Source of the DNA: Paracoccus limosus
Lineage (GTDB): Bacteria; Pseudomonadota; Alphaproteobacteria; Rhodobacterales; Rhodobacteraceae
NCBI RefSeq assembly: GCF_009711185.1
Contig: NZ_WMIF01000008.1
Coordinates: forward strand, 1 to 57,593
Reading direction: 5' to 3'
Length of the DNA: 57,593 bases
Position 1 is the stretch's first letter. Every line of letters begins with the position of its first letter. Shown here piece by piece: positions 7,809-15,569 of the stretch. The notes beneath the pieces are model-generated. The model made no database searches. It saw only the letters and a program-made list of their open reading frames with translations, and was not told the origin of the DNA. Both the position numbers and the translations under genes were made by a program.

Positions 7809-7904
7809 TCGCCACTGGTTGACGTAAAAGTCTCGCTTGGCACAAAATGTAGATCCTTGTTGACAGTTTAGCCGATTCGAGTCCGCGCAACACCTTAGAG
7901 CCTC

Positions 7905-7934
7905 TTGACATTCGCGAATCAGAAGCGCTATCTA
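7905..7934 (+). promoter_or_regulatory. candidate sigma-70 promoter for the NYN cargo gene
   Basis: TTGACA (7905-7910), an 18-base spacer, then TATCTA (7929-7934). A transcript would begin near 7941, a few bases before the twin hairpins at 7948-7994, and continue into the NYN gene. The surrounding bases are clearly AT-richer than the rest of the window. Confidence 0.55.
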
Positions 7935-7947
7935 GCCTCATTAATCC

Positions 7948-7994
7948 CGCTGCGGCCTCGGCCGCAGCGCCTCCCCCGGGCTACGGCTCGGGGG
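7948..7994 (+). ncRNA. twin-hairpin leader, the second with a C(UACG)G tetraloop
   Basis: First hairpin: arms CGCTGCGGCC (7948-7957) and GGCCGCAGCG (7960-7969), perfect, separated only by TC, so the innermost pairs must open to form the loop. Second hairpin: nine base pairs (7973-7981 with 7986-7994, one G-U) closed by UACG within C...G, an unusually stable UNCG-type tetraloop. Together they fill the leader between the promoter and the NYN ATG at 8014. They could be a 5' protective structure, an attenuator or a small stable RNA. No known family is recognised. Confidence 0.55.
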
Positions 7995-8013
7995 TTCTCA
8001 TATCGGGAAGGGC

Positions 8014-8679
8014 ATGACCAAGCCTATTCGTGTGCAGTGTTTTGTGGATGGCTTTAATCTCTACCACGCTGTGGAAAAGATTGGCGCGTCACACCTGAAA
8101 TGGTTTGATCTTCGAAAGCTGATTGCAGCCTTCACCGACCCTAAAACGCATGTCCTGAATGAAGTCTTTTACTTCTCTGCCTATGCAACTTGGCGAGCCG
8201 TGTCTTATGCTCGTCATCAGCAATACGTAGCCGCGTTACAGGCGACTGGCGTGACTCCCGTTATGGGCCGGTTCAAAGAAAAAGATATGTACTGCCGGAC
8301 TTGCAAAAGCCCGTATAAAGCGCACGAAGAAAAAGAAACGGATGTAAACATCGCTTTGTGGCTATTGAACGAAGCCTATAAAGACAGTTTCGATGAAGCG
8401 TTTATTATCAGCCGTGATAGTGACCTTACGCCAGCAATCCGAATGGTCAGGACTGGCTTCCCGGAAAAATCCATTAAGGTAATCTCGCCACCGAATGCGG
8501 GGCATAGCAAGGAAATCGGCCAGCTTGTTGGAAAGAAAAAGCTAGCATCCATCAAGCAGGTTCATCTTGAGCGTTGCTTACTCGGTGCAACTGTTGTGGA
8601 CCCTGTCACGGGTTTGATCGTCGCCCGCCGCCCTCACGCTTATGATCCGCCGCAACCTAAGGCACTCCCGGCCAAGTAA
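8014..8679 (+). CDS. NYN-domain (LabA/PIN-like) ribonuclease-like protein, cargo
   Basis: A 221-residue NYN protein. The acidic residues of the PIN-like fold are visible: D in FVDGFNLYHAV (about residue 12), D in EKETDVNIALWL (about 110) and DSD in IISRDSDLTPAIRM (about 132). A CRTC cysteine pair precedes the second motif, as in many LabA-type proteins. Members are predicted metal-dependent ribonucleases, and several occur in defence or regulatory cargo of mobile elements. The gene faces opposite to the rest of the element, has its own promoter and structured leader, and is visibly AT-richer (GAAGAAAAAGAA-type runs). It looks like a later acquisition. Confidence 0.88.
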   Translation: MTKPIRVQCFVDGFNLYHAVEKIGASHLKWFDLRKLIAAFTDPKTHVLNEVFYFSAYATWRAVSYARHQQYVAALQATGVTPVMGRFKEKDMYCRTCKSPYKAHEEKETDVNIALWLLNEAYKDSFDEAFIISRDSDLTPAIRMVRTGFPEKSIKVISPPNAGHSKEIGQLVGKKKLASIKQVHLERCLLGATVVDPVTGLIVARRPHAYDPPQPKALPAK

Positions 8680-8931
8680 GGAGTTGGGCCGGGCGCGCAG
8701 ATCCCCTGCGCCATCCCGGCCCCGGCCCCAAACGCGGGGCTGGCACATGCACGTGCCGCTTTGGCAAGCCCCGGTGTAAGTCCGTGCCTGCCTGCGCCGC
8801 GCCCCCGGAGAAAGGTGACTGAGGGCCGCGCCGTGACGGGGTTTTCGGCTGTCGGGGCCGGGCACTCGCCGTCTAATCCCAGATGCTTCGCGGAGACCAG
8901 ATACCCGCAGGGCGCATCCCGCCCTATCTCG
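8680..8931. other. non-coding gap between convergent NYN and portal genes
   Basis: About 250 GC-rich bases between the two convergent stops. They hold a short GC-rich inverted repeat just after the portal stop (minus strand GGGCG-GGAT-GCGCCC) and an interrupted GGCAC...GTGCC repeat near 8741-8756. No gene is seen; it probably serves as a transcription end for both sides. Confidence 0.5.
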
Positions 8932-10014
8932 TCATTCCGCCCAGTCGATGAAGGCCAGCGCGTCCTTGACGGTCGCAGGGTTTAGCCCGGCCTCTTTCGC
9001 CGTCGCCATGGCTTGCAGCATCGTGGACAGCGCCCGCGCCTTGCCGCCGTGGTCATAAGCCTGCATGGGGCGCACCACGTCGATGGCAACGGTCGCGCCG
9101 AGCTTCTCGCTCGCTTCCTCGGCCATCAGGTTGACGATGGGTTGCAGCACCAGCTGGGCCAGATGGCGCTGCGCCTCGCGCACCAGCGGGCCGGTGGTCG
9201 CCGGGTTGGTCAGGCCTGGCAGGATGCCGAACACGTTGTAGATCTCGCCCTTGGCCTGCGTCAGCAGGGCATCGGCCAGCGTCCGCGACAGGTCCGGGGA
9301 AAGCTGATCCGGCGATTGCCCGAGGTTCGGGTTCATGCCGGCCGCCGTCGCCTGCGCCACGCCCTCGATCACCAGGGACGCGCCCCGGTTGCCCCGGAAG
9401 CTGCGCCGCATTGCCGCCATGTCCTCGGTCGATCCCTCGGGAACCGGGATGATCTGCGAACCGATAGGCGCGTCCCTGAATACATCGCGCAAGGCGGTGG
9501 TGATTTCGTCCAGAAGCGATGCCGACAGCTTGGCGCGGGCCAGGGGTGCCGATCCGGCCCAGGGGGTGACGGCATCGCAGCCGATGCGGAAGTGCAGCAC
9601 CTCGCCCGCCAGCACGGTTTCCGACCGCCCGCCGCCGATCTCGGGCAGGCCTAGGCGATAGGCGCGCGGCTGGCCGTAGCGGGTCGACAAATCCCAATCG
9701 GTGGCCGGAATCAGCCGGTCGCGGATTAGGAACAGGCATTCGCCACGCAGGGCCAGCGCCCGGGCGCAGATCGCCATGCTGCGCCGGTCCAGAAGATCGG
9801 TGCCGGTGACATCCGCCAGCGACAGGCCGCTTTCCCAGAGGCTCACAGAGGCTTGCACGGCCCCTGTCAGCTCGGCCAGCCCGGAGCCGCCGCTGATCCA
9901 CGCTTCGCGCGCGGCCATTAGTGCAGCGGTGTAGCCGGGTTGAACAGCGCGGGTTTCGTCTTCCGCAATTTCTTGCGGAGGTTTGCGCCAGAACTTGTGC
10001 AATAAATTGCCCAT
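8932..10014 (-). CDS. phage portal protein (HK97 family)
   Basis: A 360-residue portal protein that would form the dodecameric DNA gate at one head vertex. Recognisable segments are GECLFLIRDRLIPATDWDLS, the VLHFRIGCD strand with WAGSAPLARAK after it, and the FGILPGLTN motif followed by LVREAQRHLAQLVLQPIVNL, the clip/stem helices of HK97-type portals. At 360 residues it is a compact member. It is the last gene of the head block, one base after the protease stop. In HK97 the portal precedes the protease; here it follows it. Confidence 0.88.
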   Translation of the reverse strand: MGNLLHKFWRKPPQEIAEDETRAVQPGYTAALMAAREAWISGGSGLAELTGAVQASVSLWESGLSLADVTGTDLLDRRSMAICARALALRGECLFLIRDRLIPATDWDLSTRYGQPRAYRLGLPEIGGGRSETVLAGEVLHFRIGCDAVTPWAGSAPLARAKLSASLLDEITTALRDVFRDAPIGSQIIPVPEGSTEDMAAMRRSFRGNRGASLVIEGVAQATAAGMNPNLGQSPDQLSPDLSRTLADALLTQAKGEIYNVFGILPGLTNPATTGPLVREAQRHLAQLVLQPIVNLMAEEASEKLGATVAIDVVRPMQAYDHGGKARALSTMLQAMATAKEAGLNPATVKDALAFIDWAE

Positions 10015-10015
10015 G

Positions 10016-10585
10016 TCAGACCCTCCATCGATTTAGGGGGTGAACAGCACCCCGATAGGGTTGCCGGTCCTGATGGGTTTCCCATGACCGGGCTTCCACC
10101 TGCGCCATGGGATAGGCGGGCCGGGTGACTGCCGACAGCTCGAACAGCTCGGCCCGGTGGATGACGCGGATCAGGCCCTCGCCGTCACGCTTGACCAGTT
10201 CGGCCCCATCTCCCTGCGCCACGCGGAAGCCGGGGGATAGGCCACGGATCAGGCCCGAGGCATGAGCCGCCAGAAAGTCCTGCGCCCAGGACGTGCTGCC
10301 CTCGATCCGCGCCTCGAACACCAGCGCGTCGTCGGTGTCGGTCAGGTCCAGGCTACCCGCAGCGCGGCTGGCGAGCGGCTTCTCGAAGTCATGCCCGGCC
10401 AGCAGGTGAATGTCCTCGCCCGCCTCAATCCGTGCCGCGAAGGCCCGCGCCGCAAACACCTCGCGCTTGCGGGTCGGGGTCGTCGCCAGAACCGTTGCCG
10501 CCCCATAGGGGAAGCGGCCCCGCAGGCGGGTTGCCCCGCCCTCGGTGCGCAGCTCAAGCGAACCGTTGAAGCCGCCCCACAGCAT
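10016..10585 (-). CDS. HK97-family prohead protease (peptidase U35/S78)
   Basis: A 189-residue serine protease for capsid maturation. The catalytic histidine lies in LLAGHDFEKPLASR (about residue 65) and the serine in IRGLSPGFRV (about 117), followed by LFELSAVTRPAYP, the typical family end. The start codon shares one base with the capsid stop (TGATG), indicating coupling. It would cleave the delta domain seen at the N terminus of the neighbouring major capsid protein. Confidence 0.92.
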   Translation of the reverse strand: MLWGGFNGSLELRTEGGATRLRGRFPYGAATVLATTPTRKREVFAARAFAARIEAGEDIHLLAGHDFEKPLASRAAGSLDLTDTDDALVFEARIEGSTSWAQDFLAAHASGLIRGLSPGFRVAQGDGAELVKRDGEGLIRVIHRAELFELSAVTRPAYPMAQVEARSWETHQDRQPYRGAVHPLNRWRV

Positions 10586-11832
10586 CAGGGTTCACCGATG
10601 CCGGTCAGGATGCGGGTTTGCAGCCCGCGCGGCACGGTGAAGTCAGCCGTGACCAGCGCCGTCAGCACCAACTGGCCGCTGGCCGCCTTGGTGTAGGGGT
10701 CGCGGATCAGATCGACGCCGCCATAGATGCCGAGATAGCCGGGCGCGATGCCCTGCACGGTCGCGGTCAGGATCGCGGTTTCGTCGGGGATCACGTTGCT
10801 GATCGCCGGGCTGCCGATGTGCTTGGTCAGGCGGTCCCATTCCGAAACGGCGGTGCCGGTGATAAGCGCGTCGTCCAGCTCGGCCCAGATCGCCGGGCCA
10901 AAGCCCAGATTCACCTGACTGGCCGAGGTGATCGCATTGGCCTGCATGAAGGCCACCACCTGCGCCCGAAACGCCGCCCACGTCGCGGTCGCGCCGACGG
11001 CGGTCGAGGTGATGCCATAGGTCGTTGCGCCGGGGATGATGCCCAGAGGCTGGCCCGCCGTGCCGGTGCCGTTGATAACAACCCGGTCAAGCTCGGTGCC
11101 GATCACCGCGTTCAGGTCGCGCCGGATCGCGCTTTCCAGCCCCTCGCCCGCCTGTTTCAGCGCCTTGCGGCTGATGACCATTTGCGCGCCGCCGGTCTGG
11201 TCGGGGTTCAGGCTGCGCTCGGTCGTGACATAGGACTGTTGCGCGCCGACATTGGCAAGCTCGGTGGTCTGCCAGCCGAATACGGCACCAGCGGTCGCAA
11301 CCGGGAATTCCAGCTCGCCCGAGGTGATATTGATGGACTGGACGCCGAGGCGCGATGCCACCGAAGCCGGGAACAGCCGGTCGATCACCGGGCGGATGGT
11401 TTTCGGGTTGATCTGGTCAGCCGCGACGGTTTCGCCCGCTCGGGTTTCCAGAGCCGCCAGCGGGACCGGGACGCCCTGATAGCCGCCCTTGCTGCGCAGC
11501 TCGTCCACGACTTCCTTGGTCGCGCCCGACAGCGCCTTGCCCTCGTCCAGAGCCAGCGCCACCTGGCGCAGCTCGAACCGGCCCACCAGCTCGGCATATT
11601 CACGATCCGAGCGGGTTTCCAGATCGGCCCCGGCTTCGCGCCGCTCCTGATCCTCGGCCACCAGCGCCGCCCGATAGCGGGTTTCGTTGGTGCGGTATTC
11701 CGCGTCCATGGTCTCCATGGAGCGGGTTTCGTCCTCGGTCGGGCTGTCCTTGCCAACCAGACCCGCCAAAGCCTGCCGGATTTCCGACTGGCGACGGGCG
11801 ATTTTCACAGAATCCAGCATTTGATACCTCAT
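10585..11832 (-). CDS. major capsid protein (HK97 family) with scaffold domain
   Basis: 415 residues. The N-terminal 120 are charged and helical (DSVKIARRQSEIRQALAGLV onward), the delta/scaffold domain removed by the protease. The rest is the HK97 fold: INITSGELEFPV, WQTTELANVG, MVISRKALKQ, GTGTAGQPLGIIPG, and IYGGVDLIRDPYTKAASGQL near the end. The start chosen is ATG 11832; ATG 11820 is also possible. As given, the HNH frame upstream reads straight into this gene without a stop, because of an eight-A run (see the HNH entry). The capsid itself is intact. Confidence 0.93.
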   Translation of the reverse strand: MRYQMLDSVKIARRQSEIRQALAGLVGKDSPTEDETRSMETMDAEYRTNETRYRAALVAEDQERREAGADLETRSDREYAELVGRFELRQVALALDEGKALSGATKEVVDELRSKGGYQGVPVPLAALETRAGETVAADQINPKTIRPVIDRLFPASVASRLGVQSINITSGELEFPVATAGAVFGWQTTELANVGAQQSYVTTERSLNPDQTGGAQMVISRKALKQAGEGLESAIRRDLNAVIGTELDRVVINGTGTAGQPLGIIPGATTYGITSTAVGATATWAAFRAQVVAFMQANAITSASQVNLGFGPAIWAELDDALITGTAVSEWDRLTKHIGSPAISNVIPDETAILTATVQGIAPGYLGIYGGVDLIRDPYTKAASGQLVLTALVTADFTVPRGLQTRILTGIGEP

Positions 11833-12168
11833 GTTGCCGGGTTGGGATTTGTCGCCAGATCGGCAACGGCTTTCGCCCAGGCGGATCGCTCGGGCGTGAT
11901 GACCGGCGCGGGGTGCCCGCACTCGATCCGGGTTTTTTTTCGTGTGACAGGATGAACACCGCACGGCACAATTCGCCGGGTCAAAGGCCAGCTCGGGATT
12001 GCTGCGAACCGGCTTCACATGGTCGATTTCCAGCCGCCCCTTGCGGGTGCCACAGTCCACGCAGGCCCAGCCGTCGCGTTCCAGCACGATCTGCCGCAGC
12101 ACCTGCCAGCGTTTGGTTTTCAGGACGGGCCGAGAGAACCGCCGCCATTCGTCGCGCGTCACGCCCAT
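11829..12168 (-). CDS. HNH endonuclease, frame disturbed at an A8 run
   Basis: Begins MGVTRDEWRRFSRPVLKTKR at 12168, overlapping the terminase stop by ten bases. The zinc-finger HNH motif is present: CVDCGTRKGRLEIDHVKPV, N in DPANCAVRCSSC, then HTKK. Past HTKK the given sequence has eight A residues (plus-strand T8, 11933-11940) and the frame fuses with the capsid gene. With seven A the frame reads TKKTRIECGHPAPVITPERS and stops at 11829-11831 in an ATGA overlap with the capsid start, giving 112 residues. Such HNH proteins act with the terminase in head packaging. The cause is either a sequencing error, a mutation or slippage. Confidence 0.82.
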
Positions 12169-13796
12169 TGCAGCCTCGCCTTGCGGATCGGTGCCGCCTT
12201 CATGCGCTGCCCCTGCGCCACCGCCAGCACGGTCGCCGCCGCAGCGTCGATGCGCCCGAGGCTGCGGCCCTTCGCCAGCTTGGCGTTCATGGCCGGATCC
12301 AACAGCACGATTGCGTCGGAGAAAGCGGAGCGCAGCAGCAGGGACGCCGTGCATTTCACCTCGCCGTCGAACAGCGCGCGCCGGAACCGCTCAATATCCT
12401 CGGAGCCGTCTTTCCAGCCGAAGCCCCGCCAGATGAACGGGACGCGGGCCAGCCCTGCCTTTTCCATCGCCTCGATGAACTCGGCATGGCGGAAGCGGTC
12501 GCCGCAGATGCAAGCCGGGGTGATGCCTTCCAGCTTCTTGACGATCTCGGCCAGCCACGGGCCGGGCGGAACCGTCGCATCGCCCATGACGGACAGCTCG
12601 CCGCGTTCCTGCATCTCGGTGTAGCGGTCGGAGACGCCATCAGCGGCCCCACGGTCGGCCAGAGACGGCGCGGCGGGGAAAGTGCCCAGAGCCTCAAGAC
12701 GGCCCGTATCGGGCCAGTAGAACGCCGCTGCCGACATGGAGCGAGAGCCGCCCAGATCCACGCCAAGGATGCACGGCCCTTCGCGCGCGGGAAGCTGATC
12801 GGGGTTCACCTCGGCAGAGAGCCATTCGTCCACCGTCACCAGAACCGAACGATCCTCGGTCGAAACCCGCTCATTTCTGTTGAGATTCCGAAACGACGAC
12901 AGCGCCGAGCCGCCGCGCGCAATCGCCCGCTTGGCCTGCGCCACCAGCCATTCCGCCGTGGAGCCGATGCCCTCGGGCGCGCCGGGGTTGGCTTGCAGCA
13001 GGCTTTCCAGATCGTCGGCAGGCAGGCCAAAGGCTGGCCGATGTTCCTGCACATAGGTTCCGGGCGGGGGTTCATCCAGCCAGCGGGAAAAGGTGTTCGC
13101 GTCGTCGGGTGCCGAGGTCGAGATAATCAGCGCCCGGCCATCGCGCTTGCCCAGGCCCGAGAGAATGGCGTTTTCGAGGTTGTCGCCCTTCTCGCGTTCC
13201 CATGCCGCCCGTTCGTCCATCAGCGCCAGCGTCGGAGCGCCGCCGAGGATCGACTTGCCATCTGCCGCGATACAGCGCGCCAGCCCGCCGCCGTTGCCGC
13301 TGTATTCGACTTCCAGCTTGGAGCCGCGCCGGATCAGGAATTGCTCTTGCTCGTCCTCGGGCAGTCCCTCGATGAAGCCGACAAGGAACTGGAACGCGGT
13401 CTTGGCCTGATCGCGGTTCCGGGCGGCAAACAGGATCTCGCGCTTGGGCTGATCGTCCCAGATGCCCTTGAGCGCGCCGAGCGCCAGCCCCGCCGACAGC
13501 GCGGTCTTGGCATTGCCCCGGCCAATGGAGAGGCAGGCCACCATGACGCCATCCGCCATCGCGCCGCGCACGAAACGCTTCTGGAACTCGGCCAGCCGCA
13601 GCGGCTCACCGGCCTTTTTCCCTTCCGGAATTTTCAGGGTTTCCAGGAACTGGATCGCCAGATCGGCCTTTTCGGGGGTCGGGAAAGAGAGCGGAACACT
13701 CCGCCGCCGGTCCACCGCCCCAATCGAAACCTGGGCATTGGGACCAGTCCCCGACCGCCCCTTGCGCCCCTTCGCCCTGGTCGCCGCCTCGGTCAT
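12159..13796 (-). CDS. phage terminase large subunit
   Basis: 545 residues, the ATP-driven DNA packaging motor and nuclease. Walker A is SIGRGNAKTALSAG (about residue 90), Walker B is TLALMDERAAW (about 165), and the C-motif-like ALIISTSAP follows. The nuclease domain starts at CILGVDLGGSRSMSAAAFYW (about 345) with acidic residues at GDRFRHAEFI and GRIDAAAATV. Full length, no breaks. It starts with a four-base overlap with the connector gene. The small terminase that normally precedes it is not recognisable. Confidence 0.94.
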   Translation of the reverse strand: MTEAATRAKGRKGRSGTGPNAQVSIGAVDRRRSVPLSFPTPEKADLAIQFLETLKIPEGKKAGEPLRLAEFQKRFVRGAMADGVMVACLSIGRGNAKTALSAGLALGALKGIWDDQPKREILFAARNRDQAKTAFQFLVGFIEGLPEDEQEQFLIRRGSKLEVEYSGNGGGLARCIAADGKSILGGAPTLALMDERAAWEREKGDNLENAILSGLGKRDGRALIISTSAPDDANTFSRWLDEPPPGTYVQEHRPAFGLPADDLESLLQANPGAPEGIGSTAEWLVAQAKRAIARGGSALSSFRNLNRNERVSTEDRSVLVTVDEWLSAEVNPDQLPAREGPCILGVDLGGSRSMSAAAFYWPDTGRLEALGTFPAAPSLADRGAADGVSDRYTEMQERGELSVMGDATVPPGPWLAEIVKKLEGITPACICGDRFRHAEFIEAMEKAGLARVPFIWRGFGWKDGSEDIERFRRALFDGEVKCTASLLLRSAFSDAIVLLDPAMNAKLAKGRSLGRIDAAAATVLAVAQGQRMKAAPIRKARLQWA

Positions 13797-14389
13797 GCCA
13801 CGGCCACCCTGCGGTGACGCGCTGCGATGCGGGACGCGGCCAGCGATAGCCCCTGCTTGCCATCCTCGGCCCCGCGCTGGTCATAGAACGCCGCCGCCTG
13901 GTCGTTGATCGCGTGTTGCAGATCCTCGGGGATGCTGGCCGCAGCCGAGCCGAAGCCCGCCGGATAGGTCACGACAAGCGCCGTGCCGTCCATGAACTGC
14001 CGGTCGGTCAGGTGCAGCACGGGATAGCGCCCGGCGTCCACCCACCAGCCTTGCGGCCATGAGACAAGCGAGCCATCCGCCTCACGGGTCTGCACGGTGA
14101 TCGGGTGATCGTCCAGCGCCACCACGTCCAGCGGGCCAATGGGCAGAGGAGCCACGCATCCCCATTCGGTGAAGGTGACGGTGATGATCTGGGTCATCAG
14201 CGCCAGCGCGCAATGCGCCTCGATCTCGCGCGCCGCCGTCCGGGCCATCAACACCAAGTCGGGGTCGTCGTCATCGAACGACACGCGGGCGTGCAGCTTT
14301 ACATCGTCCAGGGTGAACGGGTCGTCGGTCGAGAGAGGGGCGCGGGTGATGTGCATTCGAGTGTCCGATAGGTCAGTATTACTTACCAT
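13793..14389 (-). CDS. phage head-tail connector protein (gp6-like)
   Basis: About 198 residues. Around FTLDDVKLHARVSFDDDDPD and LVLMARTAAREIEAHCALAL it has the standard gp6-like connector start (two helices, L-K-x-H/x-R-V), and AINDQAAAFYDQRGAED near the end is the typical LL/A-x-x-x-YE/Y-x-R-G segment. It joins the portal to the tail. The ATG at 14356 (MHITRAP, 187 residues) is an alternative start that fits relatives better. It is the first gene of the head block and overlaps the terminase start by four bases. Confidence 0.83.
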   Translation of the reverse strand: MVSNTDLSDTRMHITRAPLSTDDPFTLDDVKLHARVSFDDDDPDLVLMARTAAREIEAHCALALMTQIITVTFTEWGCVAPLPIGPLDVVALDDHPITVQTREADGSLVSWPQGWWVDAGRYPVLHLTDRQFMDGTALVVTYPAGFGSAAASIPEDLQHAINDQAAAFYDQRGAEDGKQGLSLAASRIAARHRRVAVA

Positions 14390-14826
14390 AAATAGGTCCG
14401 GTTTGATACCTAATATTTTGGCGTTTAGCCGGCCCCCGCTACTGTCCCCCCGACTTGCAGGGGACAGACCTTCGGCTTCCTCGATCCGTATCCGCGCGAT
14501 GCCCGATGACGGGGGCCAACCGCTGTCCCGCAGGCTTTGCTCCTGCCCCGCCCTTTGCAGCTCTGCGCCGGTGCGGTCCCCGATGGTCGTCCCCTCGCCT
14601 CATTGGCCGGGTATGCCCTCGGTGGGTTAAGTGTCGCGTTTCTGCGCCAGCCCAGAAGGTGCCGGTCTTGGCGCGGGTTGGGGTAGACCCCGGATCGTCA
14701 TATCCCCGCTGAATTCGCTCAGCGGTCAGAAGCTAGGACGGAAGGTGGGATATATCCGGGTCGGCCCGGCTCGCTCCGGTGAATGGTCGCCCCCGCGCCG
14801 TGCCCGAGACGCGGGGGCGAGGCGGT
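14390..14826. other. 437-bp non-coding region between orf79 and the head block
   Basis: No frame here shows gene character. Structures seen: a dyad TAGGT-N10-ACCTA (14393-14412) right before the connector gene, a hairpin CCGCTGA-ATTCGC-TCAGCGG (14706-14725), and a strong 10-bp stem CGCCCCCGCG/CGCGGGGGCG with a 12-base loop (14788-14819) just after the orf79 stop. The last can end or process the upstream transcript. The rest could hold the head promoter and a packaging (cos/pac) site, which the element needs somewhere. Confidence 0.55.
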
Positions 14827-15066
14827 TCAGTCCTCGATCAACGGGAAGTCGTCGCAGTCGTCGAAATCGCCGCGTTGCCGGTAGACCTCGGCCACCATGC
14901 GTTGCATCAGGACATGCTGCTTGGGGGTCGGCATCCAGTTCGGACGCCGCGACTGCCGCTGGATCGACTGGGCGAAGCTCTTGGCCCAATCATTGGTCGC
15001 CGCCTTGCAGACAGTCGGCCAAGACCAGAGCAGTTCATCCAGCGGGCGAAGGGATTGCGCACTCAT
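14827..15066 (-). CDS. hypothetical protein, 79 residues (element orf79)
   Basis: Starts MSAQSLRPLDELLWSWPTVC and contains ATNDWAKSFAQSIQRQSRRP followed by NWMPTPKQHVLMQRMV, with an acidic tail DFDDCDDFPLIED. The frame is open further upstream to 15183, but the ATG at 15066 overlaps the preceding gene by ATGA. The middle looks like a basic helical segment. I do not recognise the family. Position before the terminase block would suit a small terminase or early-function protein, without other support. Confidence 0.6.
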   Translation of the reverse strand: MSAQSLRPLDELLWSWPTVCKAATNDWAKSFAQSIQRQSRRPNWMPTPKQHVLMQRMVAEVYRQRGDFDDCDDFPLIED

Positions 15067-15569
15067 GCCGCAGCCCTCCCGGTGATGTAAGTCAGGAACG
15101 CTTCCTTGTCGGTGCGCGACAGGCGACGATAGCAGGCCAGCATGTAGGCCTTGCGTTCGGGCGTGCTGGCTGTGTCGGCCCACCAGCCCGCTTCCTCCAT
15201 CACGTCGATGTTGAACGACTTGGGCCAGCCGGGACGGATCTGGTCGAGGATGGTTTCGAGGAACAGAACCCGGTCCTCGGGATCGCAGGACAGCACAGCG
15301 TCGATGATCCGGCTTGCCTGCGCCTGGCGCTCTAGGTTATGGTTAAAGAGGCTCCAGAAGCCTTCCAGATCTGCCCCGGTTGCGCCCGCCAGCGCACCGG
15401 GGTTTTCGTTTTCGGCCGCCGCGTTCGACGGAAGGGCGGGGGTATCAGGTTCACGGGGCGTTCCCGGTTTGTCTTGATACTTTTTCTGATCTAACGCGCT
15501 GTTTTCACTACGGAGTCGATTGGATTGCAAATCCGTGAAGACCGGTTCGATTCCGGTACCCGCCTCCAA
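15063..15569 (-). CDS. hypothetical protein at attR; start lost on integration (orf176 in circular form)
   Basis: As integrated, the frame opens only from a TTG inside attR (15569), without a ribosome-binding site, and its first ~16 residues (EAGTGIEPVFTDLQS) are tRNA antisense. A stop lies just outside in host DNA. When the element is joined at the core, the same frame continues to an ATG at 5165 (minus strand), giving MSTKSLKDLEAGT... and 176 residues. The body (FWSLFNHNLERQAQASRIID, then VLFLETILDQIRPGWPKSFN, then EEAGWWADTASTPERKAYML) is helical with normal codon use and is coupled by ATGA to orf79. No family is recognised. Confidence 0.55.
   Translation of the reverse strand: MEAGTGIEPVFTDLQSNRLRSENSALDQKKYQDKPGTPREPDTPALPSNAAAENENPGALAGATGADLEGFWSLFNHNLERQAQASRIIDAVLSCDPEDRVLFLETILDQIRPGWPKSFNIDVMEEAGWWADTASTPERKAYMLACYRRLSRTDKEAFLTYITGRAAA

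Noticed and set aside
8932..14389. Gene transfer agent head cluster
   Set aside because: Rhodobacteraceae GTAs have no integrase or att repeats, include tail genes in a ~15 kb cluster and a different gene order. The tRNA-bounded repeat shows an integrating element.
14631..15335. 234-residue plus-strand frame over the orf79/orf176 region
   Set aside because: Arginine- and serine-rich shadow; the minus-strand frames have ATGA coupling and normal composition.
15521..15569. N-terminal peptide EAGTGIEPVFTDLQS as a conserved protein start
   Set aside because: This is the antisense translation of a tRNA 3' half and turns up as an artefact in many annotations. It is kept only as a frame-continuity argument for the circular form.
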